Assembly: GCA_050742535.1 (NCBI GenBank)
Contig: JBOGIQ010000100.1
Location: 1-17,640, forward strand
Direction: 5' to 3'
Origin: Gp6-AA40 sp050742535
Lineage (GTDB): Bacteria > Acidobacteriota > Vicinamibacteria > Vicinamibacterales > UBA2999
Length of the DNA: 17,640 nucleotides
The translations under genes and the position numbers were made by a program. Every line of letters begins with the position of its first letter. The stretch's first letter is position 1. Below are positions 16,139 to 17,640 of this stretch, piece by piece. The notes under the pieces were generated by a model that was not told the DNA's origin, did not search any database, and saw nothing but the letters and a program-made list of their open reading frames with translations.

Positions 16139-17640
16139 ATGCACGGCGCAGACCTGATTCTGATGCTGGCCGCCGGCCTCGGCGCGGCCCTCATCCTCGG
16201 CTACTTCACGCAACGCCTCGGGCTGTCGCCCATCGTCGGCTACCTGATCGCTGGCGTGCTCGTCGGGCCGAATACGCCCGGGTTCGCGGCAAATGTCGCG
16301 ATTGCCGAACAGCTGGCCGAAGTCGGCGTCATCCTGATCATGTTCGGCGTCGGCCTGCAGTTCCATCTGGAAGAGCTGCTGGCGGTCCGACGCATCGCCA
16401 TCCCCGGCGCGATCATCGGCATGACCTGGGCGACCGCGCTTGGCGCCGCCGCGGCGCGGATGTTCGGCTGGTCGTGGCCAGCTGCGGTGGTATTCGGACT
16501 CGCGCTTTCCGTGGCCAGCACGGTCGTGCTCGTCCGCGTGCTGTCGGACGCGCGAAAGCTGCACACGCCAGTCGGTCATATCGCGCTGGGCTGGCTGGTG
16601 ATGGAGGACGTGCTGACCGTGGTGGCGCTCGTCCTGCTGCCGACACTTGCCGTCGGCCAGCCCACCGCGTCAACCATCGCGGTCGATCTCGTGGTCACGC
16701 TCGCCAAGATGGGCGGGCTCGCCGTATTTGCCGCGATCGTCGGCCAGCGAATCATCCCGGTGCTGCTCGATCGCATCGCCGCCACGCGATCACGGGAGCT
16801 GTTTACGCTCGCGGTCCTGGTTATCGCGCTCGGCATCGCCGTCGGGGCGGCCACGCTGTTTGGCGTGTCGATGGCGTTGGGCGCCTTCGTCGCAGGCATG
16901 GTTGTCAACCGATCCGACTACAGCCTGCGTGCGGCAACCGACGCGCTGCCGATGCGCGACGCCTTCGCCGTGCTGTTCTTCGTCTCGGTCGGCATGCTGC
17001 TCGACCCCTCGGCGCTGCTCGAGGAACCGTGGCTCGTCGTCGCCGCGCTTGCCGTGGTCGTGGTCGGCAAGCCATTGGTCGTCGCACTGCTGCTGGCGGT
17101 GCTTCGCTATCCGCTGCGGACCGTGCTGAGCGTTCCCTCCGCGCTCGCCCAGATCGGCGAGTTCTCATTCATCCTCGCCGGCGTCGGCCGATCGCTTGGC
17201 GTCCTTCCGGAGAGCGCGATGGACGTGATCGTCGCGGTCTCGATCACCTCCATCGTCGTGAATCCGCTGGCCTCGCGGCTGATTGAACCTGCCGAGCGAT
17301 TTCTCGTGCGCATCCGGGAAGGCGCGCAGGTGGACCACGACGATGGCGCGACGACCTCGTCACTCGATCCGCAGACGCGTGCGATCGTGATCGGGTACGG
17401 CCCCACTGGACGGACAGTCACGAGGCTTCTGCGTGAGAACGGCATCTTCCCGACTGTGGTCGAGCTGAACATGGACACGGTCCGGCAGCTCAGGCAAACC
17501 GGCATCTCGGCCGTTTACGGCGACGCGCGCCACCCGAACTCGCTCATTACGGCCGGGCTTCGCCATGCAGGGAATCTCATCATCAGCGGCGACGCGGGAG
17601 CGCGGGAAATCACCGAAATCGCGCGCGGACTCAATCCGCG
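16139..17640 (+). CDS. CPA2-family cation/proton antiporter with RCK/TrkA-N domain, YbaL/KefB-like (3' end outside window)
   Basis: Inner-membrane monovalent cation (probably K+ or Na+)/H+ antiporter. I translated 500 residues without a stop. About 12 hydrophobic segments fill residues 6-385. They include GLSPIVGYLIAGVLVGPNTPG (28-48), the LIMFGVGLQFHLEEL helix end, ALGWLVMEDVLTVVALVLLP (149-168; Asp157 lies where the family has its ion-binding acidic residue), FFVSVGMLLDP (280-290) and AQIGEFSFILAGVG (337-350). A cytosolic linker leads to a Rossmann RCK_N domain from about 413: RAIVIGYGPTGRTVTRLL, with Gly-x-Gly-x2-Gly, and VVELN ending strand 2. The domain is cut by the window edge. ALGWLVMEDVLTVV favours YbaL/RosB over KefB/C. 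The ATG at 16139 has no clear ribosome-binding site and follows a REP-derived array. Confidence 0.93.
   Translation, partial: MHGADLILMLAAGLGAALILGYFTQRLGLSPIVGYLIAGVLVGPNTPGFAANVAIAEQLAEVGVILIMFGVGLQFHLEELLAVRRIAIPGAIIGMTWATALGAAAARMFGWSWPAAVVFGLALSVASTVVLVRVLSDARKLHTPVGHIALGWLVMEDVLTVVALVLLPTLAVGQPTASTIAVDLVVTLAKMGGLAVFAAIVGQRIIPVLLDRIAATRSRELFTLAVLVIALGIAVGAATLFGVSMALGAFVAGMVVNRSDYSLRAATDALPMRDAFAVLFFVSVGMLLDPSALLEEPWLVVAALAVVVVGKPLVVALLLAVLRYPLRTVLSVPSALAQIGEFSFILAGVGRSLGVLPESAMDVIVAVSITSIVVNPLASRLIEPAERFLVRIREGAQVDHDDGATTSSLDPQTRAIVIGYGPTGRTVTRLLRENGIFPTVVELNMDTVRQLRQTGISAVYGDARHPNSLITAGLRHAGNLIISGDAGAREITEIARGLNP

Overview
This is a GC-rich, gene-dense bacterial chromosome window with 15 protein-coding genes. 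Two of them run off the edges: Ku at the left and a cation/proton antiporter at the right. I see no rRNA, tRNA, CRISPR array, insertion sequence or phage gene. The gene set (Ku, UdgX, UvrA, an EF-P without the tip lysine, short LeuA) and the many short intergenic repeats suggest a free-living, soil-type bacterium, possibly Acidobacteriota (Vicinamibacteria-like). That placement is an inference and is not proven by any single marker.

Layout. 1-2093, minus strand: Ku, a small membrane protein and thymidine kinase. 2275-2838, minus: elongation factor P. It is divergent from an Hsp20-HtrA pair at 2880-4450, plus, across a 41-bp gap. 4565-5692, plus: an MscS-type channel that converges on leuA. 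5756-10210 is a leucine-biosynthesis block: leuA (minus), a divergent LysR regulator (plus), then leuD and leuC (minus), which converge on the regulator. leuC and leuD are the tail of an overlapping minus-strand run, uvrA-mpg-leuC-leuD (13776 to 8214). 13849-14516: a REP-associated tyrosine transposase (RAYT) surrounded by five REP palindromes. 14524-16013, minus: a CDP-alcohol phosphatidyltransferase and the covalent uracil-DNA glycosylase UdgX. 16139 to the end, plus: a CPA2/YbaL-like antiporter.

What stands out is the repeat ecology. (1) A RAYT gene sits between inverted REP hairpins carrying the conserved GTAG foot. Further copies of this REP (family A), and a second family with the same plan but a different stem (family B), are spread over the window. 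REP hairpins supply the stop codons of mscS, the RAYT gene and udgX. (2) Many remaining intergenic gaps hold a different 7-9-bp tandem repeat array, often ending exactly at a stop codon: GGATCAG, TTTTCCAC, GTTNGNTA, a GAACCC nonamer, and paired inverted GTGATTGG arrays. Where the unit is 9 bp the array has entered reading frames, giving repetitive protein ends on the LysR regulator, the phosphatidyltransferase and probably the alkyl-adenine glycosylase.

Functionally the window mixes DNA repair (Ku, UvrA, Mpg, UdgX), leucine synthesis with a probable local LysR regulator and a Fur-box-like operator over the leuA promoter, and protein quality control (Hsp20 plus HtrA).
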